A program made the position numbers and the translations under genes. The notes under the pieces were generated by a model. That model searched no databases and had not been told where the DNA came from. It was given only the letters and a program-made list of their open reading frames with translations. Below are positions 9,263 through 19,196 of a stretch of DNA of 20,189 bases, one piece after another. Every line of letters starts with the position of its first letter. The stretch's first letter is position 1. Source of the stretch: Hypsibius dujardini (taxonomy: Eukaryota > Tardigrada > Eutardigrada > Parachela > Hypsibiidae); assembly GCA_001579985.1 (NCBI GenBank), contig LRSR01003705.1, positions 1 through 20,189 on the forward strand. The letters run 5' to 3'.

Positions 9263-10074
9263 TGCGTACCGCAATTGGTATATCAATATGTCAAACATAT
9301 AGAAGGGTCACAAAAAGTATACTGACTTTGTAATTTGCCTTGATTCGAAACTGAAATATGTCTAGCAGAAAGAGTGTTTTTAGAAAGGTCGTTCCCTTAA
9401 AGATAAATACTTCAGTTACTATCACTACAATGCACTATAGCTCCTTGCTCTAGCGCAATGGTGAGCGAAGATACGGTACGAACTTGACAGTCTATTGTCC
9501 TGTCGGTCATTCTATAGTGCTTTTTTTTGGTTTTACGAAAACGCCCAGAATGTGCGTATGCAATGAACAGCGGGGACAATTCCGTTCGATTATTGCGAAC
9601 TAATTATACCATCCGGAAAAGGGTGAATGATTGTGACGTGAAGAGGTCGTTCAGACGGGCTTTCATTATGGCTAAGGAGGAAGTGTGAAGTATGTATGTA
9701 GTGTAGTACCCCGTTCAAGGCTTGACAACCCGCAGGGAGAGTGAAAAGGACCCCGACACGAGAGTATGGAACGTTATCATGCTCGTAAATCTAAGAGGCT
9801 CTTGCCGACGCGTGATGATGGCTTCGACGTGGGAGAACTCGTCCAAAACTCCCGTACTAATTGGGTCATCATCCAGTACCGAGGGGGCGTCTAACGAGCC
9901 GGGTCGTGCGGTGTATAAATAGGTCTTCAAGGACTTCTCCCGCTGAAATCTTGTTTAGAGTCCCTCCCCAGGCAACTTAAGTATACCATTGTGGTGTCAC
10001 AACTCACATACACCGAAGAAGGTGCTGCGCTGCCGCTGCGAACCATAATTGATGCATGGCGCCAGGAACTACTT
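9263..10074. other. Spacer with TATA-like site
   Basis: No gene was recognised. TATAAATA at 9914-9921 in a GC-rich setting is a candidate core promoter element for a plus-strand transcript. A GCACTATAG/CTATAGTGC pair (about 9431 and 9513) is a weak inverted repeat. Confidence 0.3.
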
Positions 10075-10152
10075 CACACAGACATACATACACAGACACA
10101 CATACATACACCGACACACACACATAAGCGCACACACACACACGCGCGCGCA
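10075..10152. repeat. (CA)n / (CATA)n microsatellite
   Basis: Mixed CA and CATA tract ending in CGCGCGCG. Confidence 0.93.
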
Positions 10153-10688
10153 CAATTAATATTGTATTGACCGACCAATCAAACTGGGCGTGGAGTCGAT
10201 GAATTTGTCAGTGCCAATTTCGGGGACTAATTATAACCCCTCAAGCCTCTCGCGGGCTCATCATAGTCTCGACCTATATATTTGCCGGTCGTTTCTCTGT
10301 ATTCCTGTTTGATTAGTCATACATACATACAGTAACATGGAGACGGAAGCCTATCGCGGTTTACATGGGACGAAACACGTTTAGGGTAGTGTCGCATATT
10401 ATCAGTTGACACACGGTGATCGATCATATACTACTGTACATACATATAGGGAACGCGCGCGCGAAAGGGGAGGAAGAAAGGAACGGGGGACTCTATATGC
10501 CGCGGTCGAGCGAGCCGAGGCGACGATGAATTATTTGAGCTCTCTGCGGTCTCGACACTAGAACAAGCCGATGGTATTTAGTGTCATTAACGTCAGCTGT
10601 AACTGACAGCCATTATAAAGGGGGGACTTGTGTATATGTGTGAGTCTGCGGTGATGCTAGTAGGTCGCTGGTATACGTGTCTATCTGG
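10153..10688. other. Spacer, no gene seen
   Basis: No coding exon, RNA gene or element recognised. Contains short ACAT repeats at 10319-10331 and GC-rich patches near 10455 and 10500. Confidence 0.45.
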
Positions 10689-10751
10689 GTGTGTGTCTAT
10701 GTGTGTGTGTGTCTATGTGTGTGTGTGTGTGTCTATGTGTGTGTGTGTGTG
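10689..10751. repeat. (GT)n microsatellite
   Basis: GT tract with regular GTCTAT interruptions. An (AG)n run follows at 10800-10816. Confidence 0.96.
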
Positions 10752-10816
10752 CTGATTCCGAGTCCCATCCCACCACGATCCCATCCGACATCCACTCCAG
10801 AGAGAGAGAGAGAGAG

Positions 10817-11542
10817 TCCAGGATAGATGCGCGGTGTTTTCCGGGAGCGTACTTTGCACGGACTGTATGTACAGTGTAACGTAGGAGCGAGGAAGTGTGC
10901 AGTCGCTGCAAGTCAAGAGTCAGGCAATCACTTATATGGTTATTATTATTTATCTCCACACCATGTGTATATCCTGAGCAGCAGCGTGTCTCCTGCTTTG
11001 GCAGATTGTCGCCGTCGTTCTAGTTGGGAACTCGGGGATTTTCGACACTCCTTCAACAATCCGGTACCGGCGCCGCATTTTGAACTTCCTCCTGGTCGCC
11101 GCCAACTTGATTTGCTTTCCTTTCCTCACGGTGCCGGATTCAATCGACCGAATCGCTTTAATTTTTAACATGTCCCAGTACGGTGTGGGATCGTGACGGG
11201 AATTCACAAGACCACTTGACGCGTTTCATCCTTCTACCAGTTGCTCTTCAACGGTGCGTGACTAAATTTTTAGTCGTGACTGCACTTATATTTCTATACC
11301 TGTCAGTATTTATTTTGCAGCCCATGAACAGAAAAAAACTAAGATTTTCGGTTTCATTTTTATTTGATGTTTTACACTTATTGGTTTTTTTTGTATTTCA
11401 GATTCAGCAATCGGCTCGTTGAGCAGCAGCCAATTCAGACTCCTCTGCGTGAGTTTATGGGTCTGACTTGAAAATATCGTGACTACCTAGTATTTCGTAC
11501 TCCGCGACGATCGACACATCTGCACAAGCACCGCGCGCAATC
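10817..11542 (+). promoter_or_regulatory. VMAT 5' flank with probable 5' UTR intron
   Basis: A donor-like CAACG|gtgcgt at 11254 and a strong acceptor (long T-rich tract then gtatttcag ending at 11401) suggest a 148-nt 5' UTR intron just before the VMAT start. The putative UTR exon runs from 11402 to the ATG at 11543. An in-frame TGA at 11480-11482 separates the start codon from any upstream coding. The promoter itself was not located. Confidence 0.45.
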
Positions 11543-14500
11543 ATGTTGCGAGAGCACTACCAGAAACTCACCAGTCTCGTGGAGGAGAACCGGAAACTCA
11601 TTTTATTCATCGTTTTTGTGGCGCTGCTGCTGGACAATATGCTTCTCACGACAGTCGGTAAGCAGGGAAAAAAGCGATAATTCCTAGACGACCCATTCTG
11701 TATGTGCTCATTTGCATGACCTGTCGCTGCGCTTTCCACCGCCAAATCTCTTCCAAATTGACGAAAGAGACGGAAGCGCGCGCCTTTGCTCCCACGCTAA
11801 TGACTCCTCTCACACCGCATACCCTCAACGGATTACCTCCTTCATTCATTCATTCCATTCAATTCAATTCTCCCTACTTTCCCTCTCTTTTTACCCTCTC
11901 TCATCTATCTCCCCTGTCTTTCTTCCCCCTTCCTTTACAGTGCCAATTATACCGGAGTATTTGTATCAGCTTGATCATCCGGAGCACGCAGCCGGAAATT
12001 TCAACAAGATCAGTAGCAGCAGTAGCAGCAACGGTCCGCGGATGACGACCAGCACAGTGGCTTCCGCCATTTGGGTGACCGATCCGGAGAGCAGCGTCAT
12101 CACATCGGACGACGGTGAGGAACTGTTTGAGGTGACCACGACGACGGAATTGCCGCCGCCGTCGACACTGTTGTACACGCGGAAACCGCCACGGAGGAGG
12201 ACGACCAGGGCGGTGACCAATGCGACCACTCTCTCGCCGGAGGACACGGAGTTGCGTCATGAGGAGCTGGTGGAGGTGAACGTCCGAGTGGGCTTGATGT
12301 TCGCATCGAAAGCGGGATTCCAGCTGCTGGCCAATCCGTTTGTCGGTCACCTGACCAATCGGTTTGGATATAGTATACCGATGTTTACGGGATTCTGCAT
12401 CATGTTCCTGTCGACCGTTAGTAAGTGACCTTTTTCGATCCTGAGTGGAGTACCGGATAGCTGGCACCGTAGAGCAATTGTATTGTTTCTCTGCTGCGGA
12501 CTACACCGCAACAGGGATGAATATCAGAACAAAAGATTGAACAGATTTATAACGCAGTTTAACCACTCATTTATTGGGAAAATTGATGCCAATGATATTG
12601 CAGGTTTATCGAGAAGATTTCGTGCAATAGCGGCATGCCATAATTGTGGGAACATTTTCAAGTCGAAGTGGTATACATAGTACAGGGACACATTCAATGG
12701 TTAATTTTTAATAGGATTTCAACTACACTGGAAAAAACTATGAGGGTGTCTTAATATAAAGAGTAATATATATAGAGTAATGTATATAATATATACTGTA
12801 TATACAGAGTAATATACAAATCTAGGGTCAACCTGAAATGAGCACACAAATTACAATACATGTAGAAATAAAACAATACAGACAGTCATCTTGGCCGACA
12901 TTTGATTGAGCACTGCTCCATATTAATCAGCTTATTTCTTCATCTGATTTCTCGGCATCCAATAATTGCAGTTTAACTGTATCACTGATCTTCCCCCCCC
13001 TCCATTTTTCTGACTGGATTGCTTATCTTCTTTACAGTATTCGCATTCGGCGGAAGCTATTCAATACTGTTTATGGCGCGCTCCTTGCAAGGTGTGGGCT
13101 CGGCGTGCTCCAGCGTTTCCGGTATGGGAATGATTGCGGAGAGATACCCGGACGACCGTGAGCGGGGCAACGCCATGGGCATCGCGCTTGGCGGCCTCGC
13201 CATGGGGGTTCTCATTGGGCCGCCCTTTGGCGGAGTGCTTTACGACTTTGTCGGCAAAAGTGCGCCATTTTTGATTCTGGCTTTTCTGGCCTTATTTGAC
13301 GGGCGTAAGTGCACTTCTTTTCATCCACTCTCATATTCGGCCATAAAGCGATTTAATCGTATCTGGAAGTGCAATCGACAGCATGACCTTTCACCTTAAC
13401 TTGTTTGTAGTTCTTCAACTTGCTGTGCTCAAACCGCACGTGACCCCTGCGAAGGATGAGCCGACCTCTTACATCGCCTTAATCAAGGACCCTTATATCC
13501 TGGTTGCAGCCGGATCTATTATGTTTGCTAATATGGGAATAGCTATGTTGGAGCCTTCGCTGCCGATATGGATGAGGGAAACTATGAATACGCCGACGTG
13601 GCAGTCTGGAACTGCATTTTTGCCAGCTAGCATAGCTTATCTTCTCGGGACAAATTTGTTTGGACCGTTGGGTCACCGGATGGGTCGGTGGTTGGCGGCC
13701 ATGGTTGGGATGGTCATTGTTGGAATTTGCCTTCTAGCAGTAAGTCAACTATATTCCTTTTATGATGTTACTGGCTCTTTTTCTGTTTGTCTGCCTGCCT
13801 ATCTGCCTGTCTGTCTCTCTGTCTGTCTCTCTGTCTGTCTGTCTGTCTCTCTGTTTGTCTCTCTGTCTCTCTGTCTCTCTGTCTCTTTGTCTGTCTGTCT
13901 CTCTGTCTGTCTCTCTGTCTGTCTCTTTGTCTGTTTGTCTGTCTGCTTGTAAATGATTTTTTTTATCTCGGTCCCTAGCATGTGACTGTCTTAAATATTT
14001 TTACCAATGTCCAATTGACTTGTCTGTCTGCCTTTCTGCCTGTCTGCCTGTTTGTCTGTTTGTCTCAGTTTCTGTCGGTTGATCGGTCGGGTCTGTCTCT
14101 GTATCTCTTCTTTTTTCTGTCTTTCTGCCTGCCTGCCTGCCTGTATGCCTGCCAGTCTGTTTATTCTCTGTCTCGTCCCACCTGGCTTGGTTTATGTGTT
14201 CGTATCTTGTTCTTCCTGTTCCGTACCTCATTTACCGATTTGGAATGCTCGTGAATTCTCTGATGTAATGTCCGGTATTCTTGTTCAGATTCCGTCAGCT
14301 AAATCTATCAGCCACCTTATAGTACCAAATGCTGGACTGGGTTTCGCCATTGGAATGGTTGACTCATCCATGATGCCGATCATGGGATATCTTGTGGATA
14401 TCCGTCATACGGCTGTTTACGGAAGTGTCTATGCGATCGCTGATGTGGCTTTCTGCCTGGGCTTCGCTATCGGTATGAATACTGATTGCTTCACTTTGCA

Positions 14501-14972
14501 CTCAACGTGACCTTCCAAAAAAACACATCGGTACATTTGTAGGCCCGGCGTTGAGCGGCACCATCGTAAAAAATGCGGGCTTTGCTGCCATGCTTTATGG
14601 CATTGGAATTGTCAACCTCCTGTATGCACCCCTGTTGTACCGGCTAAAGAATCCACCTGGTGGCGAAGAACGCGAGGTACTTCTTTTTTAGAACAATCTG
14701 TTTTCTACAACTGCAGAGAGCTGCATATGAGTGATTGCGATTCGTTACAGCAATTACTCACAAACGACAGCTCGATCGGTTATTCCAAGTATACGGATCT
14801 GGATGACGAGATGGCTGATGTGGGTGATGGAACGGATGGGGTTGACCGCTCGGGCTACTACACGGAAAGTAATTACGGCAACCACCAAGAGAATGGCAGC
14901 GCATATAAGCCGGTCGCGCATGGCCGCAACGGAGGCCAGGACGCTTTTGCTTACTCCTCTAGCAACTATTAA
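11543..14972 (+). CDS. VMAT: Vesicular monoamine transporter (SLC18 family)
   Basis: Seven coding exons: 11543-11657, 11941-12420, 13038-13304, 13411-13739, 14289-14472, 14543-14676 and 14721-14972, with phases all consistent, giving 586 residues. The first six junctions have normal GT-AG ends; the last acceptor (gagag|CTG) was chosen because it alone keeps the frame open. TM1 holds [20 protein letters not shown]. Asp31, Lys162 (FASKA), Asp422 ([15 protein letters not shown]) and Asp449 (AIADVAF) match the key charged residues D33, K139, D400 and D427 of rat VMAT2. The long first luminal loop (about 46-152) is Ser/Thr-rich with one NAT sequon at 132. TM1 and TM2 wording fits VMAT better than VAChT. 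Family knowledge: proton-antiport loading of monoamines into synaptic vesicles. The C-terminal tail is about 85 residues, acidic and Tyr/Gly-rich, with a dileucine-like QQLL near its start. Intron 4 holds a (CTGT)n tract. Confidence 0.95.
12421..13037 (+). other. VMAT intron 2
   Basis: 617-nt intron between gtaagt at 12421 and tttacag ending at 13037. It contains an AT-rich, TATATA-palindromic patch at about 12755-12820 and a C8 run near the 3' end. No other gene is seen in it. Confidence 0.85.
13783..14161. repeat. (CTGT)n microsatellites in VMAT intron 4
   Basis: Two CTGT/CTGC/CTCT tracts (about 13783-13952 and 14018-14161) separated by unique DNA, inside the 549-nt intron 13740-14288. Long open frames here are repeat artefacts. 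Confidence 0.95.
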
Positions 14973-15120
14973 CAACCAAATGGAACAACCGGGTCCGGAT
15001 GTGCTGCTCCGCAAGCTCACTCTTCTCATTCCCCGACGTGATTTTGAGCTATTTTAATGATCAAGTTAGTTTTGTCCTCTGTAGCATTTTACAATATTCA
15101 TAACTAGAACAGCGGTTGTC

Positions 15121-15128
15121 TGACGTCA
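15121..15128. promoter_or_regulatory. CRE-like octamer
   Basis: Perfect TGACGTCA in the 355-bp gap between the converging VMAT and CALML4 stops, 12 bp left of the copy B boundary. Its position between two 3' ends makes promoter use unlikely. Confidence 0.15.
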
Positions 15129-15327
15129 TCATGGGCAGTGTGGTGTAGCTGGATTCCAGCATAATACATGCAACAAAATACTGTCAATATTCAAGGCTAA
15201 TGTAGTAATGATACACTGTACTGATACGGTGAACATGCGATAATTGGTTTGCTGGAAACGCTAAGGAACAGGCGGGTAGGTTAAAGATCAGTCTTTGACG
15301 CAAAATCAGCAATTACCAAGGAATCAG

Positions 15328-15551
15328 TTAATAGTCAGGAACAGGTTCAGCAAAGAATTTAACGAAATCGGCATAGTTGAAAATCCCATTGGACGAAATG
15401 TTCCCTTCCCTCAGGACGGCGTCCACTGAAAACATATGAAACTTTCACGATCACGTACTTTCCATAAAGAGAATCGCATTTACAATCAGATTAACAGACA
15501 GACAGACAGACAGGCAGGCAGACAGACAGACAAACAAGCAGACAGAAAGAT

Positions 15552-15584
<33 letters not shown>

Positions 15585-16447
15585 AACAAATAGACAGACA
15601 GACATACAGATAGACAGACAGACAGATGGACAGACACACAGACACACAGACAGACACACAGACACACAGGCAGACATACAGACAGACAGACAAGCAGACA
15701 GACTCAAAAACACTGACGGATATATAGGTTCATTAAGAAGGATTGAAACTGGCCAGCAAGTTAATTTCCACCTTATCGACAAAATGTCTGTTGCGGCTCA
15801 CCGTCTTTCTTGGACATCTTTTCTCCAGTATTCATCAGGAAGTGTCTGAGATCCTTGGCCGACATTTCACCGCGGTGCCGCTTGTCCAGAGCTCGGAACG
15901 CTGCTAGAATATCTGCAGCTGGTTTCTCATACTGTTTGTGTCGATGCATGATGTCCAGGAACACGGGAAAAGAAATTTCTAGGAAACCAAAACACCGAAT
16001 TTGTAATACCTCGCGAATACTCGTAAGAAGTTTTCGTACTCTCTGTTTATTTTCACCACCATCAGCCCACCACCAAAATTATTTCTATTTCCCCACCTTT
16101 CCCCTTATAATATGATGCTAGCTCAGCTGTGGTAGGTGCCATCCCTAGCGAACGCATGATCCTCGACAGTTCCGGCACGGAGGTGATGTACCCCGTTTTG
16201 GCATACATATTGAAGCACTCCTTGAATTCTGAAATATGAGGCATTATAGCGGAGACTGACACTATTTCGTCCTATTTGATGAATAGATTTCTACAATCTA
16301 CTATCAGTTGATATGTAATTTATTGCGTACCATCGATTTCTCCTTGGTTGAAAAACTGAGCCTAGAAGAGCAATAGAAACAGTGGATAACCGCTAACAAA
16401 ATCAGATTCAAATTTGTGTTACCAGGAATGGTCAAGAGCCTTACCAT
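15328..16447 (-). CDS. CALML4: Calmodulin-like protein 4
   Basis: Five exons: 16447-16445 (the ATG alone, then a consensus donor gtaagg), 16361-16331, 16228-16097, 15978-15802 and 15425-15328, giving 146 residues. The intron directly after ATG is the classic calmodulin-gene position. The protein reads MAQFFNQGEIDEFKECF, later FPVFLDIMHRH, AFRALDKRHRGEMS and GEKMSKKDVDAVLREGN, and ends PVPDY, closely following vertebrate CALML4 (153 aa or so, ending GRDY). All four EF-hand loops lack the DxDxDG pattern, and the second is shortened (YYKGKEISF), so calcium binding is unlikely. Family knowledge: mammalian CALML4 is a light chain of Myo7b in brush-border adhesion complexes. It lies tail to tail with VMAT and downstream of SRP19 on the same strand. 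Confidence 0.9.
15495..15702. repeat. (GACA)n microsatellite in CALML4 intron 4
   Basis: Imperfect GACA tract with GACACACA variants, longer than its counterpart in copy A. Open frames over it on either strand are artefacts. Confidence 0.95.
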
Positions 16448-17132
16448 TATTGGAGAGAGAGTTTTGAAAGACCTGCTGCTTGGAGTCAAAATCACCTCAA
16501 AGAAAACTAGCAGTTCTGTTATGAGAAACCTTCAAGCTACAACTGATAGTGAGCGATGCTACTGTGTGCCACGCATGGCTGGCCTTGGTCGCGCTCGACC
16601 GGATACGGTGGCGCACACCGTTTTAAAGTTTAAAATCGTCTCCGTACCATTCCAATCATGCGTCAAGGTAAACAGCAGTACCCACCATTGTGTATTTGTC
16701 GAGCAGGTTACCCGACACTAAAGGCGAAAAGACGGCCAAATGATAAACAAACACAAAAGACCTACAGTGTGGTCTCGTACAGGTACGAGCAAGCGATGAA
16801 GTTATGAGCGCCACCTAGCGAAGCGACTTGGAATGACATCTTGCTGGGGTCTATCAAGCATTGCTAGAGTCTCCGTACTCCACACCACGCAATTACGTGA
16901 CTAAAGGAATGACATGGATAACGTTTGACTTCTGGAGACTCATTATCGGCCGGTTTGAAAAGCATTGGGAAACTAAACTGGCCCTCGAACGAGTGTGCCC
17001 TCGAACGAGTGTCTTTTCAACCAATACGAGAATATCCCAACAAACCAACTACCCGAAACTCGAACGATATCTAGTTCTAAAAACCGAAGCAAAACAAACT
17101 TCTTATTTTTCGCAGGCACGACTGACGGTCCA
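16448..17132. other. SRP19-CALML4 spacer
   Basis: 685 bp holding the CALML4 promoter and 5' UTR and the SRP19 3' UTR. Most of it (from about 16501) is shared with copy A. No other gene is seen. AAAAATAAG just downstream of the SRP19 stop (minus strand) is a poor polyadenylation candidate. Confidence 0.5.
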
Positions 17133-18090
17133 TCATCGCTTCTTTCCTTTGCCCTTCGGCTTGGCGCCACCCTTGCTCCCACCCTGCGCTTGGCTCGTGC
17201 CAGCAGACTGACCACCTTGCGCACCGGAAGTGCGTCCTTTGAGTTTGGGAATGGTAGTGCCGAGGTAATGTAACACTGAAAGCTCTGCAAGTTCAAAGCA
17301 GACCCCGGTCATCAAACGCGGTTTACGAATGAGAAGGTAAAAGCGCCAGATGACTTACTGTGGGGGAATTCCGGGTTGATCACTTGCTCTTGCTCGTCTA
17401 GCAGTTCTACCCTGACACGACCTTGCTCTTTTGTGTATTCCCTCGAGTAAAATTTTTTCTATGATAAAATTATTTTAAAAAATAATTTTGATAGCGCTTG
17501 GGGCCAGACCGTCATCGCTCATCAGCTGGGAACAAGAAACGAGTCACGGACACTCGTACCTCGATGACTGTTCTGAAGCCGGCGTTGTCCAAGACATCTT
17601 TGATTTCCTGACAGGTTGGATTTTCCACGCACTGAAAAAGTAGTCTGGTCCTTAATAACGCAGCTGCTGATCAACTCGCAAAGCCGAATCGAGCAAGCGG
17701 CACTGGCGAATCTAACGAATTGTACATGCAATTCACACGCATGTCTGTTGATTGGTCGATTGATTGATTGGTCGATCGATTGAACGACAGAAATATAACG
17801 TTTAAACACTACAAAATTATTGATGCGCTGCTGATTGATTGACTGATTGATACACATGTTTTTCATCAAATTCGTCATTGTTAACCTTACCTTATCGCGT
17901 CTGATCCGTCGGCCCTCCACTACCGTTTTCTTACTGTTGATATAACTTGGATAAATGCACTTCCATTTTTTCATACTGCAAAAACAGATACGACCGCACT
18001 GAAGTAAAATAAGTTGACGCACAACTGATTGCCAGCCACGTACGCAAGCACTGATGGCGGTGATCCTGGTGATGATGGTCCGGACTCCAT
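17133..18090 (-). CDS. SRP19: Signal recognition particle 19 kDa protein
   Basis: Five coding exons: 18090-18044, 17975-17891, 17631-17560, 17458-17359 and 17284-17133, with GT-AG borders and consistent phase, giving 151 residues (human 144). Intron 4 is only 74 nt. After a Ser/Pro-rich start come KKWKCIYPSYINSKKTVVEG, RRI, CVENPTCQEIKDVL, FYSRE, GRVRVEL and IPKLKGRT, matching SRP19 through its whole fold. The tail is Gly/Lys-rich and ends KGKGKKR, as in orthologues. Family knowledge: SRP19 binds helices 6 and 8 of SRP RNA in the nucleolus and primes SRP54 loading for ER targeting. The start ATG gives a short N-terminal extension before the conserved CIYP. The last exon is duplicated as a pseudogene at 1090-1240. 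Confidence 0.95.
17744..17850. repeat. (ATTG)n-rich patch in SRP19 intron 2
   Basis: Interrupted GATT/ATTG/GATC units at 17751-17784 and 17833-17850 inside SRP19 intron 2. Similar units occur at 4469-4490 and in the minisatellite at 18791-18932. Confidence 0.85.
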
Positions 18091-18369
18091 GATGAAAACT
18101 GATGAAAGGACTCTAGAAAAATAAACTGAAATTCATGTGAATCAAAACACTAAACCGACACAGAAACTCGGAGGAAATTCAGAAAAGAGTTTTTTAAAAG
18201 ACGTCACTCGCAGTGGCGTTCGTTTTCTAAACCGTTCGATACTATAACCATACTGTTCGCAATCCTAATATTTTAGGGTTCCTCGACTGGCTACAGGTGT
18301 TCTAATTTTAAATGAGACACACCCCCTTGTGCGGCCAAATCAACTAATCGAAGCGAGAGGCATGTTCTC

Positions 18370-18377
18370 TGACGTCA
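18370..18377. promoter_or_regulatory. CRE-like octamer
   Basis: Perfect TGACGTCA followed by CCGCGG, 280 bp upstream of the SRP19 start codon. A related GACGTCAC lies near 18202. CREB/ATF sites near housekeeping promoters are common, so this is the most believable of the four copies. Confidence 0.4.
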
Positions 18378-18790
18378 CCGCGGAACTTTGGACTTTCGCG
18401 ATGTTTTTTGAAGCTTTTTTGGGCAGGGCGAGAGGCTCTAGATTTTTCCCCTTTATTTTCGAGTTTGACCATTTTGACCGAATACCTGCCGTGTCCTCAT
18501 CATTCTTTTGTATCCCCAAACCAAAGAGTCTCCGCATCATGCGATGAACGGCAAAATCGGAAGTTTCGCAGGACTCGGCGGAGAGATTGCGAAGAGAAAA
18601 ATCTTGCTAATATTTTATTAGTATTGTTATTATTATTATACTGCTACAACATTATTCCCACTTGCATGGCATTTTGAGCATCAGGTTGAGGTTTTTATCT
18701 GGTCGATGGATATTAATCATTGTGAGTTACAGTCCCACAAAATTGTTGCATGCCATTGCCAAAGTGCAATTTGCATCGGAACAACAGCTG

Positions 18791-18932
18791 ATCAAACAGG
18801 CGCTGATCTATTGATTGATCGATTGATCAAACAAGTGCTGATCTATCGATTGATCAAACAGGTGTTGATCTATTGATTGATCGATTGATCAAACAGGTGC
18901 TCATCTATTGATTGATTGATCAGGGCCTGGAT
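18791..18932. repeat. About 35-bp GATT-rich minisatellite
   Basis: Four units that each start CAAACAGGTGCTGATCTATT and continue in GATTGATC repeats. Starts at 18793, 18828, 18855 and 18890 give spacings of 35, 27 and 35 bp, the short unit lacking two GATT-type tetramers. Confidence 0.93.
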
Positions 18933-19196
18933 TAAATTCTTTTGCAATTTCCCTACCTGTCGTAAGCTGTACATGCGGTTTGGTTTGCCGACTTTTCATT
19001 TGGAAATGGAATTGTGAACTTGTGAATGTTTATTTTTGCAGATCTCTAGCAGATGGCTGCTCTCGCTTAATAGTTCAAAGCCGAGCGAATCTCTCTCCGG
19101 GGATTCGGATTCGCCTGGCAGCTGGCACCAACCACCAAATCTTTAACCATATGGGTGCTTGCTTCCTAATACTAGTGCTTCCGGTAAACTGTCGAC

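Larger units (their letters stand above)
15140..17344 (+). repeat. Segmental duplication, intact copy B
   Basis: Same-orientation counterpart of 1-1300. It contains all of CALML4 and the last exon of SRP19 in working form, so it represents the ancestral arrangement. The left limit is set only by the window edge in copy A and could lie further left. It has a small local tandem duplication (CCCTCGAACGAGTGTG twice near 16981-17010) absent from copy A. Confidence 0.92.
18091..19041. promoter_or_regulatory. Divergent SRP19/SLC25A42 region
   Basis: This gap of about 1 kb must hold the SRP19 promoter on its left and the SLC25A42 promoter on its right. It contains a CRE-like octamer at 18370 and a GATT-type minisatellite. 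A minus-strand open frame of 66 codons at 18540-18340 begins MMRRLFGLGIQK. It is coding-like in look but unrecognised and of chance length. Confidence 0.5.

Noticed and set aside
11901-12467. Long minus-strand frame opposite VMAT exon 2
   Set aside because: Shadow of the GC-rich plus-strand exon, which has clear family similarity.
18340-18540. 66-codon minus-strand frame starting MMRRLFGLGIQK
   Set aside because: The start is faintly like CHMP-type proteins, but the following residues do not match and no further exon is visible before SRP19. Kept only as a note.
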